From a virus: DNA of 64,000 nt. Within the stretch, counting starts at the first letter, position 1. The number at the start of each line of letters is the position of its first letter. The translations under genes and the position numbers were made by a program. A model generated the notes under the pieces. That model was given only the letters and a program-made list of their open reading frames with translations. It was not told the DNA's origin and did not search any database. The DNA lies in IMG/VR virus record IMGVR_UViG_3300037507_002575, positions 1-64,000 of that record; one strand, written 5' to 3'. This document shows, one piece after another, positions 26,198 to 35,025 of this stretch.

Positions 26198-26590
26198 TTA
26201 TTGTTTGTTATTTTTTATTTTAATAAAATCTTCAAAATCAAATATGTAATCATCGTGGTCAAAACTTGTTGAACAAAAAACAATAAGTTTTGATTTTTTT
26301 GTTAAAAATTTTTGAGAATCCCATATTAATTCAGATACTAAAACACCTTCATTTTCTTCTAATAGTGTTTTACTTTCATTAATCCCATCGTGTAATATTA
26401 CTTCAATTTGACCTTCTAAACACAACAGATACTGTTTGGTGGTGTAATGTGAATGATTACCTCTAATAGTATTTTTTGGAACACCAGATACAACAAATAC
26501 ACGCATTGGTACGAATGGAAGAGAATTAAATTCTATTGGAACTAATGAACCTCTTTTGTCTAAAAATGGTTTAAATTTATTTTTATCCAT
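26198..26590 (-). CDS. FdtA/WxcM-like sugar-nucleotide ketoisomerase (cupin)
   Basis: A 130-residue cupin: DKRGSLVPIEF, then TIRGNHSHYTTKQYLLCLEG with the two His, and VLHDG, followed by SELIWDSQKFLTK and DHDDYIFDFEDF. This order matches the FdtA/WxcM 3,4-ketoisomerase family, which converts 4-keto-6-deoxy sugar nucleotides into 3-keto forms before transamination. It overlaps the aminotransferase gene by 8 bases, and the dehydratase that would make the 4-keto substrate lies one gene further upstream, so the three probably form one pathway. Confidence 0.88.
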   Translation of the reverse strand: MDKNKFKPFLDKRGSLVPIEFNSLPFVPMRVFVVSGVPKNTIRGNHSHYTTKQYLLCLEGQIEVILHDGINESKTLLEENEGVLVSELIWDSQKFLTKKSKLIVFCSTSFDHDDYIFDFEDFIKIKNNKQ

Positions 26591-27494
26591 TAATAATTTT
26601 AATTATTTTTTCAATGTCATTATTGGTTAATTTTTCATGAAATGGTATTGATAATGTAGTTAAAGACTCAATTTCAGAATTTGGTAATAAGTCATCATTT
26701 ATTTTATAAACTTCGTGATTGTGTAATGATTTATAATGAATACCTGTTTGAACATTATGTTTCTTTAGGTTGTTAATTAATGTGTCTCTATCATTAGTGT
26801 TAATTCTATACAAATGAGAACTTGTATTATTTAAACCAAGATTTTCATTATAATATTCCCTAATATATGATAATCGTTCTAATTTTGATTTGTAGTTTTC
26901 AAAATTTCTAAGAGCGATGTCACATTGGATGCTATTCATATACATTTTATAACCTGGGAATTTTATTTTTCTGTCCCAATTGTTTTCAGAAAATGACATT
27001 CCGTTTAATGCCATTTCTTTTAAATGTAAAATTTTATTTAAATCATCAGACACTATCATTCCTCCATCGCAACTACCAATTGGTTTTGTTGGATAGAAAC
27101 TAAAAATCATTAAATCCTCAGGATTACATTCTTTTTTAAATTGGTTTTTTTCTAACTTTTGTGCTGAATCAACAATTTTATAATCACCAAAATTATGTAA
27201 AACATATGAATCACCAACCCAATTTATATCATCATAAAAATTGTATTTATTGTTTGATGTTACAATTGCATTAATAACAACAGGTGGTAATATACTTGGT
27301 ATATCCACAGTTATATTTTTATTCAATAGTAATAAAAAAATGGCACTTGTTGCACTATTAAATGTGACTGCGTATTTTGCCCCAACATAATCGGCAATTT
27401 TTTCTTCAAACTGAATTACTTTTTTATCGTGTAATAAATTTGAGTATTCAGACGTATTAATATTGTATTCGTTAATGTTGAATAGATTAATCAT
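26583..27494 (-). CDS. DegT/DnrJ/EryC1-type PLP aminotransferase
   Basis: A 303-residue sugar aminotransferase (family members usually have 360-390, so it is short). It has YAVTFNSATSAIFLLLL near 41-57, DSAQKL near 109, and FSFYPTKPIGSCDGGMIVSD with the PLP-binding Lys137. It would transfer an amino group to a keto-deoxy sugar nucleotide. It sits between the dehydratase and the cupin isomerase, three bases from the former, consistent with synthesis of an amino-deoxy sugar such as a perosamine- or Fuc3N-type residue; the exact product cannot be told. Confidence 0.9.
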   Translation of the reverse strand: MINLFNINEYNINTSEYSNLLHDKKVIQFEEKIADYVGAKYAVTFNSATSAIFLLLLNKNITVDIPSILPPVVINAIVTSNNKYNFYDDINWVGDSYVLHNFGDYKIVDSAQKLEKNQFKKECNPEDLMIFSFYPTKPIGSCDGGMIVSDDLNKILHLKEMALNGMSFSENNWDRKIKFPGYKMYMNSIQCDIALRNFENYKSKLERLSYIREYYNENLGLNNTSSHLYRINTNDRDTLINNLKKHNVQTGIHYKSLHNHEVYKINDDLLPNSEIESLTTLSIPFHEKLTNNDIEKIIKIING

Positions 27495-27497
27495 ATT

Positions 27498-28445
27498 TTA
27501 ATTTAAAGTGTTCACTAATTTATCAATTACATTATACACGTTATTTTGAGGCTTCCATCCTAAACGGTCAAATATTTTATTATTTGACAATCTACTAACT
27601 TTAATGTCGTTTGGTCTTATTAAGTCATTATTTATTATTATATGTTTTTGATAATCTAAATTATATTTTTTAAATGTATAATCAATAAACTCTTCCAAGC
27701 TTATTGATTTATTTGTTGAAATTATCATATCTTCAGGATTTTCTTGTTGTAACATTAAATGCATTGCCTTTACATACTCTTCAGCACACCCCCAATCTCT
27801 AACAATAGAAATATTACCTAACTCTAATTTACTCTGAACCCCCTCGTAAATTCTTTTGGCCGAATTTATAATTTTCATGGTCACAAATCTTTCACTTCTT
27901 AAAAATGATTCATGATTACTCAATATTCCCGAACATGTGTATATACCGTAAGATTTTCGATAATTTGATGTTAACCAATATGCCGAGGTTTTAGCAACAG
28001 CATATGGTGATAGTGGGTTAAAAGGTGTTGATTCTTTTGAGTTATCTGTAGATTCCCCAAAACATTCGGAAGAACACGGATTAAAAATTTTACAATCTAA
28101 CTTTAAAAATTTAACAGTTTCCAAAACATTAAGACATCCATTAATAATACTCTCAATAGTTTCAACTGGTTGTAAAAATGAAAAACCCACAGATGTTTGA
28201 CCCGCCAAATTATAAATTTCATCTGGTCTTACAACGTCAATTGCTTTCATAACACTTCTAAAATCGTTAAGTATCATTGACTGTAATTCAACCTTATCAA
28301 AAATTCCAAGTTTTTTTAAACCATTAAATGATGTTAATTCATAATCTCTTGATGTCCCATATACTTTATAGTTATTTTCCAATAAATGCTTTGCTAATAA
28401 AGAACCATCTTGTCCTGATATTCCAATTATTAGTGCTTTTTTCAT
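27498..28445 (-). CDS. gmd: GDP-mannose 4,6-dehydratase
   Basis: A 315-residue short-chain dehydrogenase. NAD(P) binding motif GISGQDGSLLAKHLL at 8-22; SSECFGES near 125-132; catalytic YAVAK with Tyr148 and Lys152; and YGIYTCSGILSNHESFLRSE, a stretch diagnostic of Gmd over other dehydratases. It converts GDP-mannose to GDP-4-keto-6-deoxymannose in the cytoplasm. The adjoining aminotransferase and cupin isomerase would use or remodel this product. It overlaps the upstream glycosyltransferase gene by four bases. Confidence 0.93.
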   Translation of the reverse strand: MKKALIIGISGQDGSLLAKHLLENNYKVYGTSRDYELTSFNGLKKLGIFDKVELQSMILNDFRSVMKAIDVVRPDEIYNLAGQTSVGFSFLQPVETIESIINGCLNVLETVKFLKLDCKIFNPCSSECFGESTDNSKESTPFNPLSPYAVAKTSAYWLTSNYRKSYGIYTCSGILSNHESFLRSERFVTMKIINSAKRIYEGVQSKLELGNISIVRDWGCAEEYVKAMHLMLQQENPEDMIISTNKSISLEEFIDYTFKKYNLDYQKHIIINNDLIRPNDIKVSRLSNNKIFDRLGWKPQNNVYNVIDKLVNTLN

Positions 28446-29377
28446 AAAATAATTTTTTTATCATTTAATAATGATTTTATTTTATTTTGTAATTGATAAA
28501 ATTTACTGCCTTCACCTATTGTATGATTTTTATATGTTGAATTGTGCCAATGCCAAGAAAATGCGTTTTCAAATAATGAATCACTATATTCATTTTTTAC
28601 AAACCAACCCTTTTCAGTTTTTGTACCCAATCCATTTGGGTCATATTGTTTAACACCATTTAACCATTTTACATTCATTTGCCACTCAGTATTAAAAAAA
28701 GCTGAGGGAAATACTGTGAATTTATTTTTAGTGTAAACTTTTGCTAATAAAACGTGGTCTAAAACAGTACTATCAGGAACCATTCTTGTATTTAAAATTT
28801 CTTCAAGACACATTTTACCGTGAGAGCTTTCTTTGTGAATATTCATAATTGCCGCACATGGTCCAAAATTATTGAAGTCCGTTTCAGCCCCCCACATATA
28901 TGCCCATTCTTGGTCTAAAATTGGTTTAAAGTTTCTTAGTAATACCATGTCCATATCAACCCATACTCCACCATATTTGTAAGTTACAAGGAATCTTAAA
29001 ATACCACTTTTCATATAATGTTTTGTATCGTTAGCACCATTTAAGTACTCATTATTTTCAAGTAATGTACCTATGGATTCGGTTTTAAAATTATAGACTC
29101 TCATATCTATTAAATCTTTGTATGGTTTAATTAACTCATTGTCTGAGATATCATAATCTGACCATAATATTAACTTAGTTTTTTCTAAATCTTGAGTTGC
29201 CAAATACGACTCAATACATAAAAGTTCCTTTTCGTTTTTAATTTCCGAATAAACGTGAAAATATGTAATATTATTAGGATAGTTATATGAACTATCATCA
29301 ATATTAGATAAAAAAGATAATGATTTTTCGTAATCTTGATATAATTCTAAATTATTTTCTAAACTTATATTTATCAT
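28442..29377 (-). CDS. GT32-like (DXD) glycosyltransferase
   Basis: A 311-residue protein whose centre reads KSGILRFLVTYKYGGVWVDM followed by DMVLLRNF, the donor-binding DXD motif of GT32/alpha-1,4-galactosyl or mannosyl transferase-type enzymes. Further on, WHWHNSTYKNHTIGEG carries the His-rich acceptor-side segment. No signal peptide. It precedes gmd in transcription order, so it may transfer the sugar made by that pathway. Confidence 0.85.
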   Translation of the reverse strand: MINISLENNLELYQDYEKSLSFLSNIDDSSYNYPNNITYFHVYSEIKNEKELLCIESYLATQDLEKTKLILWSDYDISDNELIKPYKDLIDMRVYNFKTESIGTLLENNEYLNGANDTKHYMKSGILRFLVTYKYGGVWVDMDMVLLRNFKPILDQEWAYMWGAETDFNNFGPCAAIMNIHKESSHGKMCLEEILNTRMVPDSTVLDHVLLAKVYTKNKFTVFPSAFFNTEWQMNVKWLNGVKQYDPNGLGTKTEKGWFVKNEYSDSLFENAFSWHWHNSTYKNHTIGEGSKFYQLQNKIKSLLNDKKIIL

Positions 29378-29404
29378 TTCTATTATTTTAAATTGCGTGT
29401 TTAA

Positions 29405-30148
29405 TTATAATTCTAAGTAACAAATCCATGTATAATCTTTTAGTTCATCAAAAAAATCTTTATATTTTTCAGTATCCGACAATAATTGTTCTGGAGTTTC
29501 GTAATTTTCATTTATCCACTCATCACCCCATCTAGTTTTATCATCTTTAAATAATGGTGGAAATTCTATGTATTTTGTCACAGTTTTAGTAAAATATTCA
29601 TAGTCTTCAGATTTTGCATCATACCAAGTTCTATTACCCGCCAAATCAATTACATAGTTTTTTTGTGACAATATTTTTTTTGGGGTATAACAATCTCCTT
29701 GATTATAAGGATAGTTATCCTCAACCATAATATGTTTAAAACCTACCTGTTTTGCAAATTTTATCCTTTCTAAACTATTTTGATGGTCATCTAAAAAAAC
29801 TAAAGTATCTTCAATATCAATGTCATTCCAAGAATTTAATGTAAAATCTGTTGTTCTATATTCTACTTTTTCACTTGTGTAAACTCTAAAGTTAGGATTT
29901 GGGTCAATGGAGATAATTTTACTATTAGGGCTTGCTTTTTCAAAAAACCAAGTTCCAAGACCTTTCCATACTCCACTCTCAATGATGTACTTTGGTTGTA
30001 ATATTTTTATAACAAACCAAGACGGAAACATGTGTCCCGACTTCATCCCACCGTTATTATCTTTAATTGGTCTTGTTTGATATAATTGATGAAACTCATC
30101 AATAAGCTCCAACATTTTTTCTCTTGTTAAATTATTTGTTTGGTTCAT
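29405..30148 (-). CDS. SAM-dependent methyltransferase-like (CmcI/FkbM-type)
   Basis: A 247-residue protein with a Rossmann-type start IIESGVWKGLGTWFFEKAS, then ISIDPNPNFRVY and DTLVFLDDHQNSLERIKFAK, and VEDNYPYNQGD. This order (G-x-G loop, acidic SAM-ribose residue, DDHQ metal-like site) resembles cephalosporin hydroxylase/CmcI and related sugar O-methyltransferases. It may methylate a glycan. It overlaps the next methyltransferase gene by 17 bases. Confidence 0.7.
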   Translation of the reverse strand: MNQTNNLTREKMLELIDEFHQLYQTRPIKDNNGGMKSGHMFPSWFVIKILQPKYIIESGVWKGLGTWFFEKASPNSKIISIDPNPNFRVYTSEKVEYRTTDFTLNSWNDIDIEDTLVFLDDHQNSLERIKFAKQVGFKHIMVEDNYPYNQGDCYTPKKILSQKNYVIDLAGNRTWYDAKSEDYEYFTKTVTKYIEFPPLFKDDKTRWGDEWINENYETPEQLLSDTEKYKDFFDELKDYTWICYLEL

Positions 30149-30734
30149 AAGTTAATAATACGTTATTTGATTTAAATTTTATAGTGTAATTATATTTTTT
30201 TGATAAATTAGTAAAATTTAACAAATTATGTCTATATTCATACGTCATGATTTCATCGTATGCTTTATATTCAACATAATTGGACGGGGTATCTGTAAAT
30301 TTTATTCTACCTATAAAAAGTTTTTTTGGTTTTAAGTTAAATATTTGTTCAAGTACCTCATCCCCATTTGGTAATACATCTAACACCGCACCTAAATGAA
30401 TTAAATCAAATTGATTTAAATAATCTTCAGTTAAATCATTTATTGATTTAACATCAAAATTTGTTTCAGAATATTCACGTTTCGCAATTTCAATTGCGTC
30501 TATTGAGTAATCAACACCAAAATAATTAATGTTTGGAATTTCTTTTTGACATAACTTATAATAAACTCCCGAACCACATCCAACATCTAATATATTAGAA
30601 ATATTTAAAGATTTAATTGTGTTTAAAAAATCAAACCAATGTTGTGGATATAAGTTATTAAATTCAAACTTATTCAATTCAAGTTGTTTTTCAAAAACTT
30701 TTTTGTTTTTCCAACTATCAATAAATTTGCTCAT
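30132..30734 (-). CDS. Class I SAM-dependent methyltransferase
   Basis: A 200-residue protein with a clear SAM motif I, NILDVGCGSGVYYKLCQ near residue 48-65, then YFGVDYSIDAIEIAKREY, and LIHLGAVLDVLPNGDEVL as motif IV. It likely methylates a sugar or lipid-linked intermediate in the glycan pathway. Its stop and the next start share a base position region, so the genes are tightly packed. Confidence 0.85.
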   Translation of the reverse strand: MSKFIDSWKNKKVFEKQLELNKFEFNNLYPQHWFDFLNTIKSLNISNILDVGCGSGVYYKLCQKEIPNINYFGVDYSIDAIEIAKREYSETNFDVKSINDLTEDYLNQFDLIHLGAVLDVLPNGDEVLEQIFNLKPKKLFIGRIKFTDTPSNYVEYKAYDEIMTYEYRHNLLNFTNLSKKYNYTIKFKSNNVLLTYEPNK

Positions 30735-31540
30735 TAGATTATAAAACTTGATATGTGATATTTTGAATCTCCTTGAAAATGAAGTGAATTAAATCTAATA
30801 TCTTTTTTTAATTTATGGTTATATACATATGGAAATCCATCTTTAATTTTAATATTTTTAATCCCATTAAAATCAAAATATTGGTCAGGGACATTTATGT
30901 TGTGGTCATAAGTAGAATCGTTAATGATTAACATCATTTCACCGACTTTACCAGGTCCACCACCACCATCATCCATATAATGAAAAAAATCAAAATAAGT
31001 CATGTCACAAACACCACCAGGAAGTCCAAATTTTTGTCTTACATGGTAATGTGATGCAATTTTTTGATATTCGTATGATTGTTTATTATTAAAAGTTTTC
31101 ATTAGAAAATTAGTAAAATTGTCTAAGCCAACTTTAGTAAAATATGAAGAAATCGCAGCTGTCCTATGAAGTAATGTTAAATCATATTGTTCATATTTTT
31201 TATATTCTTCACTAATATCAACATATAACATAACGTCAGAATCTACATAAAAGACGGTATCTAAATTTTGTTCTTCCATGAATTCTTTTAATACAAACCA
31301 TCTTAAAAAACAAAATAATTCATAATCGTAATTATTGGTGCTTAAATTTTCATAAATTTCAGAAAACTGATTTGTGTATTTATTATAATTTTGTAAATTA
31401 AAAAACGACACATTATCATTTTTTGGTGGTTCTTGCGTTCCAATAAAAAACACTTTATTTTTTTTACTGGCTTGTTGTACAGTAAAATTTAGATAGGGTT
31501 GATAGCCTTGGTGAATAAAAATTACTGGTATATTTTTCAT
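30734..31540 (-). CDS. GT-A type glycosyltransferase with DXD motif
   Basis: A 268-residue protein. LDTVFYVDSDVMLYVDISEE near 90-110 is a DXD metal/nucleotide site; ISSYFTKVGLDNFTNFLM and the CDMTYFDFFHYMDDGG segment follow. Overall layout is that of a nucleotide-diphospho-sugar transferase, close in style to GT8-like proteins. Its start overlaps the previous gene in the run by four bases. Donor and acceptor unknown. Confidence 0.7.
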   Translation of the reverse strand: MKNIPVIFIHQGYQPYLNFTVQQASKKNKVFFIGTQEPPKNDNVSFFNLQNYNKYTNQFSEIYENLSTNNYDYELFCFLRWFVLKEFMEEQNLDTVFYVDSDVMLYVDISEEYKKYEQYDLTLLHRTAAISSYFTKVGLDNFTNFLMKTFNNKQSYEYQKIASHYHVRQKFGLPGGVCDMTYFDFFHYMDDGGGGPGKVGEMMLIINDSTYDHNINVPDQYFDFNGIKNIKIKDGFPYVYNHKLKKDIRFNSLHFQGDSKYHISSFII

Positions 31541-32028
31541 TTTTTTATTTTAAATAAAGCTAAGTTTTCCACTTCAGAAATAAAGGTTAAATAGTTTTCA
31601 ACTTCTTTATAATTTTCACTATGGTATCTACCTTTATAATCATGAATAAAAATTAAAGTATCTTCATGTGAAATATCTTTACATATTTTAGCACATTCAA
31701 TTCTTGCCCTACCATCAATAAAAATCAAATTAAATTTACCTAATTTAATAGGTTTTGTAATATATGTTTTAAATTGCTCATACGTTCCACAATGACCACC
31801 TTCAACATATGTTTCATTTGGTTGACAAAGGTGTAAAAATACATTTGGATTATTTAGTAATTCCTGTTTAATTTTGTTATACCAATCTTCGTTGTGTTCA
31901 ATACTATGGACTTCATTAACAATATTTGACAGGTCAATTGTTGATGAGCCACATCCCCATTCTAAAACTCTTTGATTTGGATTTAAATTTTGTTTAAAAA
32001 AATTTTGTTCATTTGGGGTCATCCACAT
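31537..32028 (-). CDS. Methyltransferase-like protein
   Basis: A 163-residue protein with NQRVLEWGCGSSTIDLS (SAM motif I), EVHSIEHNEDWYNKIKQEL (acidic motif II) and KFNLIFIDGRARIECAK (motif IV-like), as in class I methyltransferases acting on sugars. It overlaps the upstream glycosyltransferase gene by 20 bases. Small for the class, so it may need a partner or act on a small substrate. Confidence 0.75.
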   Translation of the reverse strand: MWMTPNEQNFFKQNLNPNQRVLEWGCGSSTIDLSNIVNEVHSIEHNEDWYNKIKQELLNNPNVFLHLCQPNETYVEGGHCGTYEQFKTYITKPIKLGKFNLIFIDGRARIECAKICKDISHEDTLIFIHDYKGRYHSENYKEVENYLTFISEVENLALFKIKK

Positions 32029-32905
32029 AGTTTTGTAATTCTTTTTTAAATCTTTGGTTTAATAATTCATATGAATTAATTATTGATTCAGGGTGAGTAC
32101 CTTCAAATTTTTTAGTATAACATTCACCCCTAACATGTGGTTTAAATTCATGTACACCTATATAATTTGATTCTATTTTTAATTTTTGGGTTTCATCACC
32201 TAAGACCCATGGTAAATAAATATCATTAAAATAATTATCAATACAATTTTGTTTACTAACACTGTCTTTATAATATCCAATTTTTGTTGAAACTTGTGTT
32301 GGAAACACATAAGAATAATGATACATTTGAACACCTGTTTCATTAAAAAGAGTTTCACTGTCAATATGTTTTTTTACAATATTACTATTTGATGGATATT
32401 GTATTGTAGGCGGTCTATGAGTAAACCAAGTAGACCCTTTAACATATTTAAAAATACGTAAAAAATTATCTTTATTTAACTCAAAACCTGTTAAATAATG
32501 GTCAAACCCGCCATAAAAAGAACAACTTCTAATTCCAACACTTGTTGGTTGTTCTTTTTTTAAGAAGTTAATTATTTTTTTTAAATCTTCAGTCTTATAA
32601 ACTTCATCAGAATCTAAATTCCATATATAATTAATGTCGTCATTTATATTTTGCATATACGCACGACATTGGTCATCTTTTTCATTAAATTCACCATGAA
32701 CAACTTTAATTTTGTTTTCTGGGTCAGGAAATTCACTAATAATTTTATTGGTATTATCTGTTGATGTTGTTCTTCCTTGTCTTTGCCAATAAGAAACGGG
32801 ACCTTCAGCGATAAGAATTTGTGATGCAAAAGGGTACACCTGTTCCAAACATTCTTTTAGAACATAATCACCCTCAAAAACAATCATTCCAAATGCTATT
32901 TTCAT
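32009..32905 (-). CDS. Family 2-like glycosyltransferase
   Basis: A 298-residue protein starting MKIAFGMIVFEGDYVLKECL, with SQILIAEGPVSYW and INYIWNLDSDEVYKTEDLKK, where LDSDE is the metal-binding site. This is the layout of WaaE/GT2-type core glycosyltransferases. C-terminal TRPP-like and PHVRGE segments may contact the acceptor. Overlaps its upstream neighbour by four bases. Confidence 0.8.
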   Translation of the reverse strand: MKIAFGMIVFEGDYVLKECLEQVYPFASQILIAEGPVSYWQRQGRTTSTDNTNKIISEFPDPENKIKVVHGEFNEKDDQCRAYMQNINDDINYIWNLDSDEVYKTEDLKKIINFLKKEQPTSVGIRSCSFYGGFDHYLTGFELNKDNFLRIFKYVKGSTWFTHRPPTIQYPSNSNIVKKHIDSETLFNETGVQMYHYSYVFPTQVSTKIGYYKDSVSKQNCIDNYFNDIYLPWVLGDETQKLKIESNYIGVHEFKPHVRGECYTKKFEGTHPESIINSYELLNQRFKKELQNYVDDPK

Positions 32906-33771
32906 TTGTTATATTTAAAATTAGTTTTTTTTATTTTATCAAAATAATCATCATAAATTATTTTTAATCCCTCATTGTTAGTATACATGGTTAATGGCGT
33001 GTATATATGGTGTTGTGATGATGGTAGATAAGTATCATTTTCTAAATTATAATTAAATTGTGAAAAATGACTAAAAATTAATTTTTGTTTTTTACCTTCC
33101 CAAATTATTGTTCCATCGTTTTTGTAATTATCAAAATTATAAAGTTGCCATTGCCATGGTGCCCCATGTGCTAATTCTCCATCAATAAAAATATTTTCAC
33201 ACATTCTTGGAAACTCGTCTAAATATTTTTGGTCTCCACAAGTTGATAAAATAGGGTATTTTTTAAATAAAACCGCATCTGCCCACCAGTTCAATACTTG
33301 TTTACCAATATCACTATTCTTAAAATAAACAATACCAACATTATAATGACCTTCAGGGGTGTCAATTGATAAATTAAATTGTCTATGTCTAAAAATACCA
33401 ATATCTTTATTATCAATGGCATTTAAAATTACCTCAACATCATCATAAAGTAAAATGTCGGAATCAATATATAATATTGATTCATTATTTTTTTTCATTA
33501 AAAAATTTGAAAAATACGATGCTAATGACCAACAAAAATATTGATAGTTTGTGTTTTTAAGGTTTAATAAATTACTATCATCATTTAATAATTTATTTAT
33601 ATTCCAAACTTTTAAAGTTTCAGATTCAAATTGAATTAACTTATTAAATGATGTATCATCAATACACAGATAATGAAGGATAAAATCTTTAGAAGATTCC
33701 TTTAAAGATTCATATAAAGTTAAACCTTTAATTAAATAATTATTGTCGGATACTGTACAAATGTTTTTCAT
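32902..33771 (-). CDS. GT8-like glycosyltransferase
   Basis: A 289-residue protein. NICTVSDNNYLIKGLTLYES is the usual opening of GT8-like enzymes, ILYIDSDILLYDDVEVILNA has the DXD site near residue 100, and GHYNVGIVYFKNSDIGKQ and STCGDQKYLDEFPRM follow in the expected order (GDQ motif). Probably a retaining transferase using a UDP-sugar. No membrane segments. Confidence 0.85.
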   Translation of the reverse strand: MKNICTVSDNNYLIKGLTLYESLKESSKDFILHYLCIDDTSFNKLIQFESETLKVWNINKLLNDDSNLLNLKNTNYQYFCWSLASYFSNFLMKKNNESILYIDSDILLYDDVEVILNAIDNKDIGIFRHRQFNLSIDTPEGHYNVGIVYFKNSDIGKQVLNWWADAVLFKKYPILSTCGDQKYLDEFPRMCENIFIDGELAHGAPWQWQLYNFDNYKNDGTIIWEGKKQKLIFSHFSQFNYNLENDTYLPSSQHHIYTPLTMYTNNEGLKIIYDDYFDKIKKTNFKYNK

Positions 33772-34433
33772 AAATAAAATTTATTAGATTGTCTGTTTAA
33801 AAATAAATTTTTATCGTGAGTTTCATTTTCTACATTCTTTATATGAATCGAATCTTTACCCCCAAATCCCCAATCAGGATGTTCATGTTCAATAATAACT
33901 TCATCAAAATACGTTTGTTTTTCTAAGATATTTCCAACTAACATAAATTCATTATCGGACCACATTGATTTATATTCAGGGTAATAAATGTAATTAAATC
34001 TTTCATAGTATTTTTTACCTAATATACTTAAAGTGTTTAATGTTGTTCCTTGGTGTCCATCGTTAAACCATAAAATCCCATCAGTATCTGGATAATGTTC
34101 TTTCATTTTGTTACGGATAATATTGTCATACCCTTTAACTTTTGGTGTCATATCATCTGACGCTAATAAAACAATGTCCCATTCATTTTCAGTTTCAAGG
34201 TCTCTATTTATTGCATGAATTTTAGAAGTACTATCTCCGTAGACATATTTTATATTTTTAAATGTACTAAAAATATTAACAACTTCAGGTGAATTCATTT
34301 CTTCATCATCATTATCTAAAGTTATTAAAAAAAATGTATTTTCAATGTCTTCACATAATGTTTGGTATTGTTCTAAAACATTAAAAAATTTACTTTTGCG
34401 ATTTCTTGTTGGAAATTTTATTAACAATCTCAT
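33768..34433 (-). CDS. GT2-like glycosyltransferase
   Basis: A 221-residue GT-A fold protein: MRLLIKFPTRNRKSKFFNVL, then ENEWDIVLLASDDMTPKVKG with the SDD acidic cluster near residue 93. The C-terminal part includes IEHEHPDWGFGGKDS. It is short and may be a single-domain transferase. Followed after 26 bases by another short GT2 gene. Confidence 0.75.
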   Translation of the reverse strand: MRLLIKFPTRNRKSKFFNVLEQYQTLCEDIENTFFLITLDNDDEEMNSPEVVNIFSTFKNIKYVYGDSTSKIHAINRDLETENEWDIVLLASDDMTPKVKGYDNIIRNKMKEHYPDTDGILWFNDGHQGTTLNTLSILGKKYYERFNYIYYPEYKSMWSDNEFMLVGNILEKQTYFDEVIIEHEHPDWGFGGKDSIHIKNVENETHDKNLFLNRQSNKFYL

Positions 34434-34459
34434 TTTAATAAAAAATAATATATATATAA

Positions 34460-35014
34460 TTAGTGTCTAATATTGTAGTATACTTCAGGTGCAATAATAA
34501 AATTATTTGTTAATGACTTTAATTTAATTAAAAAATCAAAATCTTCACCGTCTCTATTTTTATCAAATCTAAGATTTTCAAATTTATTTTTATAACAGTA
34601 AGATATTCCTACATCACCAAATTGTATGGAGTTACCTCTTGGTAATATAAGACCATTGGTATATTTCATTTTCCATATAACAAAATCGTAATCATTATAT
34701 TTTGTAAATAACGTATGGACATAATTAGAATCTAATGTGTCATCATCATCTAAAAAACCAATCCAATCGGTATTAACCATATTTAAACCAACATTTCTAA
34801 CAAGTCCCGAAATACCGTGAACTGAACTACTACCACCTAACTTTTCTGTTACTACAATTTTTATTCGGTCATCATCAAATTTAAAACCATCAACACCATC
34901 GTAAATAATGATACATTCCCAATTTGGGTTTGTTTGATGTAATAATGAATTAACGCAGTTAATTATTGATGGTCTATTTATTGATGGTATTACAAAAGTT
35001 ATTTTTTTTTCCAT
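34460..35014 (-). CDS. GT2-like glycosyltransferase, short
   Basis: A 184-residue protein opening KKITFVIPSINRPSIINCVN, with NTDWIGFLDDDDTLDSNYVH (DDDD metal site near residue 90) and NRDGEDFDFLIKL, a catalytic ED motif. It has all core GT2 elements in a compact form but no C-terminal extension. Confidence 0.85.
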   Translation of the reverse strand: MEKKITFVIPSINRPSIINCVNSLLHQTNPNWECIIIYDGVDGFKFDDDRIKIVVTEKLGGSSSVHGISGLVRNVGLNMVNTDWIGFLDDDDTLDSNYVHTLFTKYNDYDFVIWKMKYTNGLILPRGNSIQFGDVGISYCYKNKFENLRFDKNRDGEDFDFLIKLKSLTNNFIIAPEVYYNIRH

Positions 35015-35025
35015 TTTAAAATATA

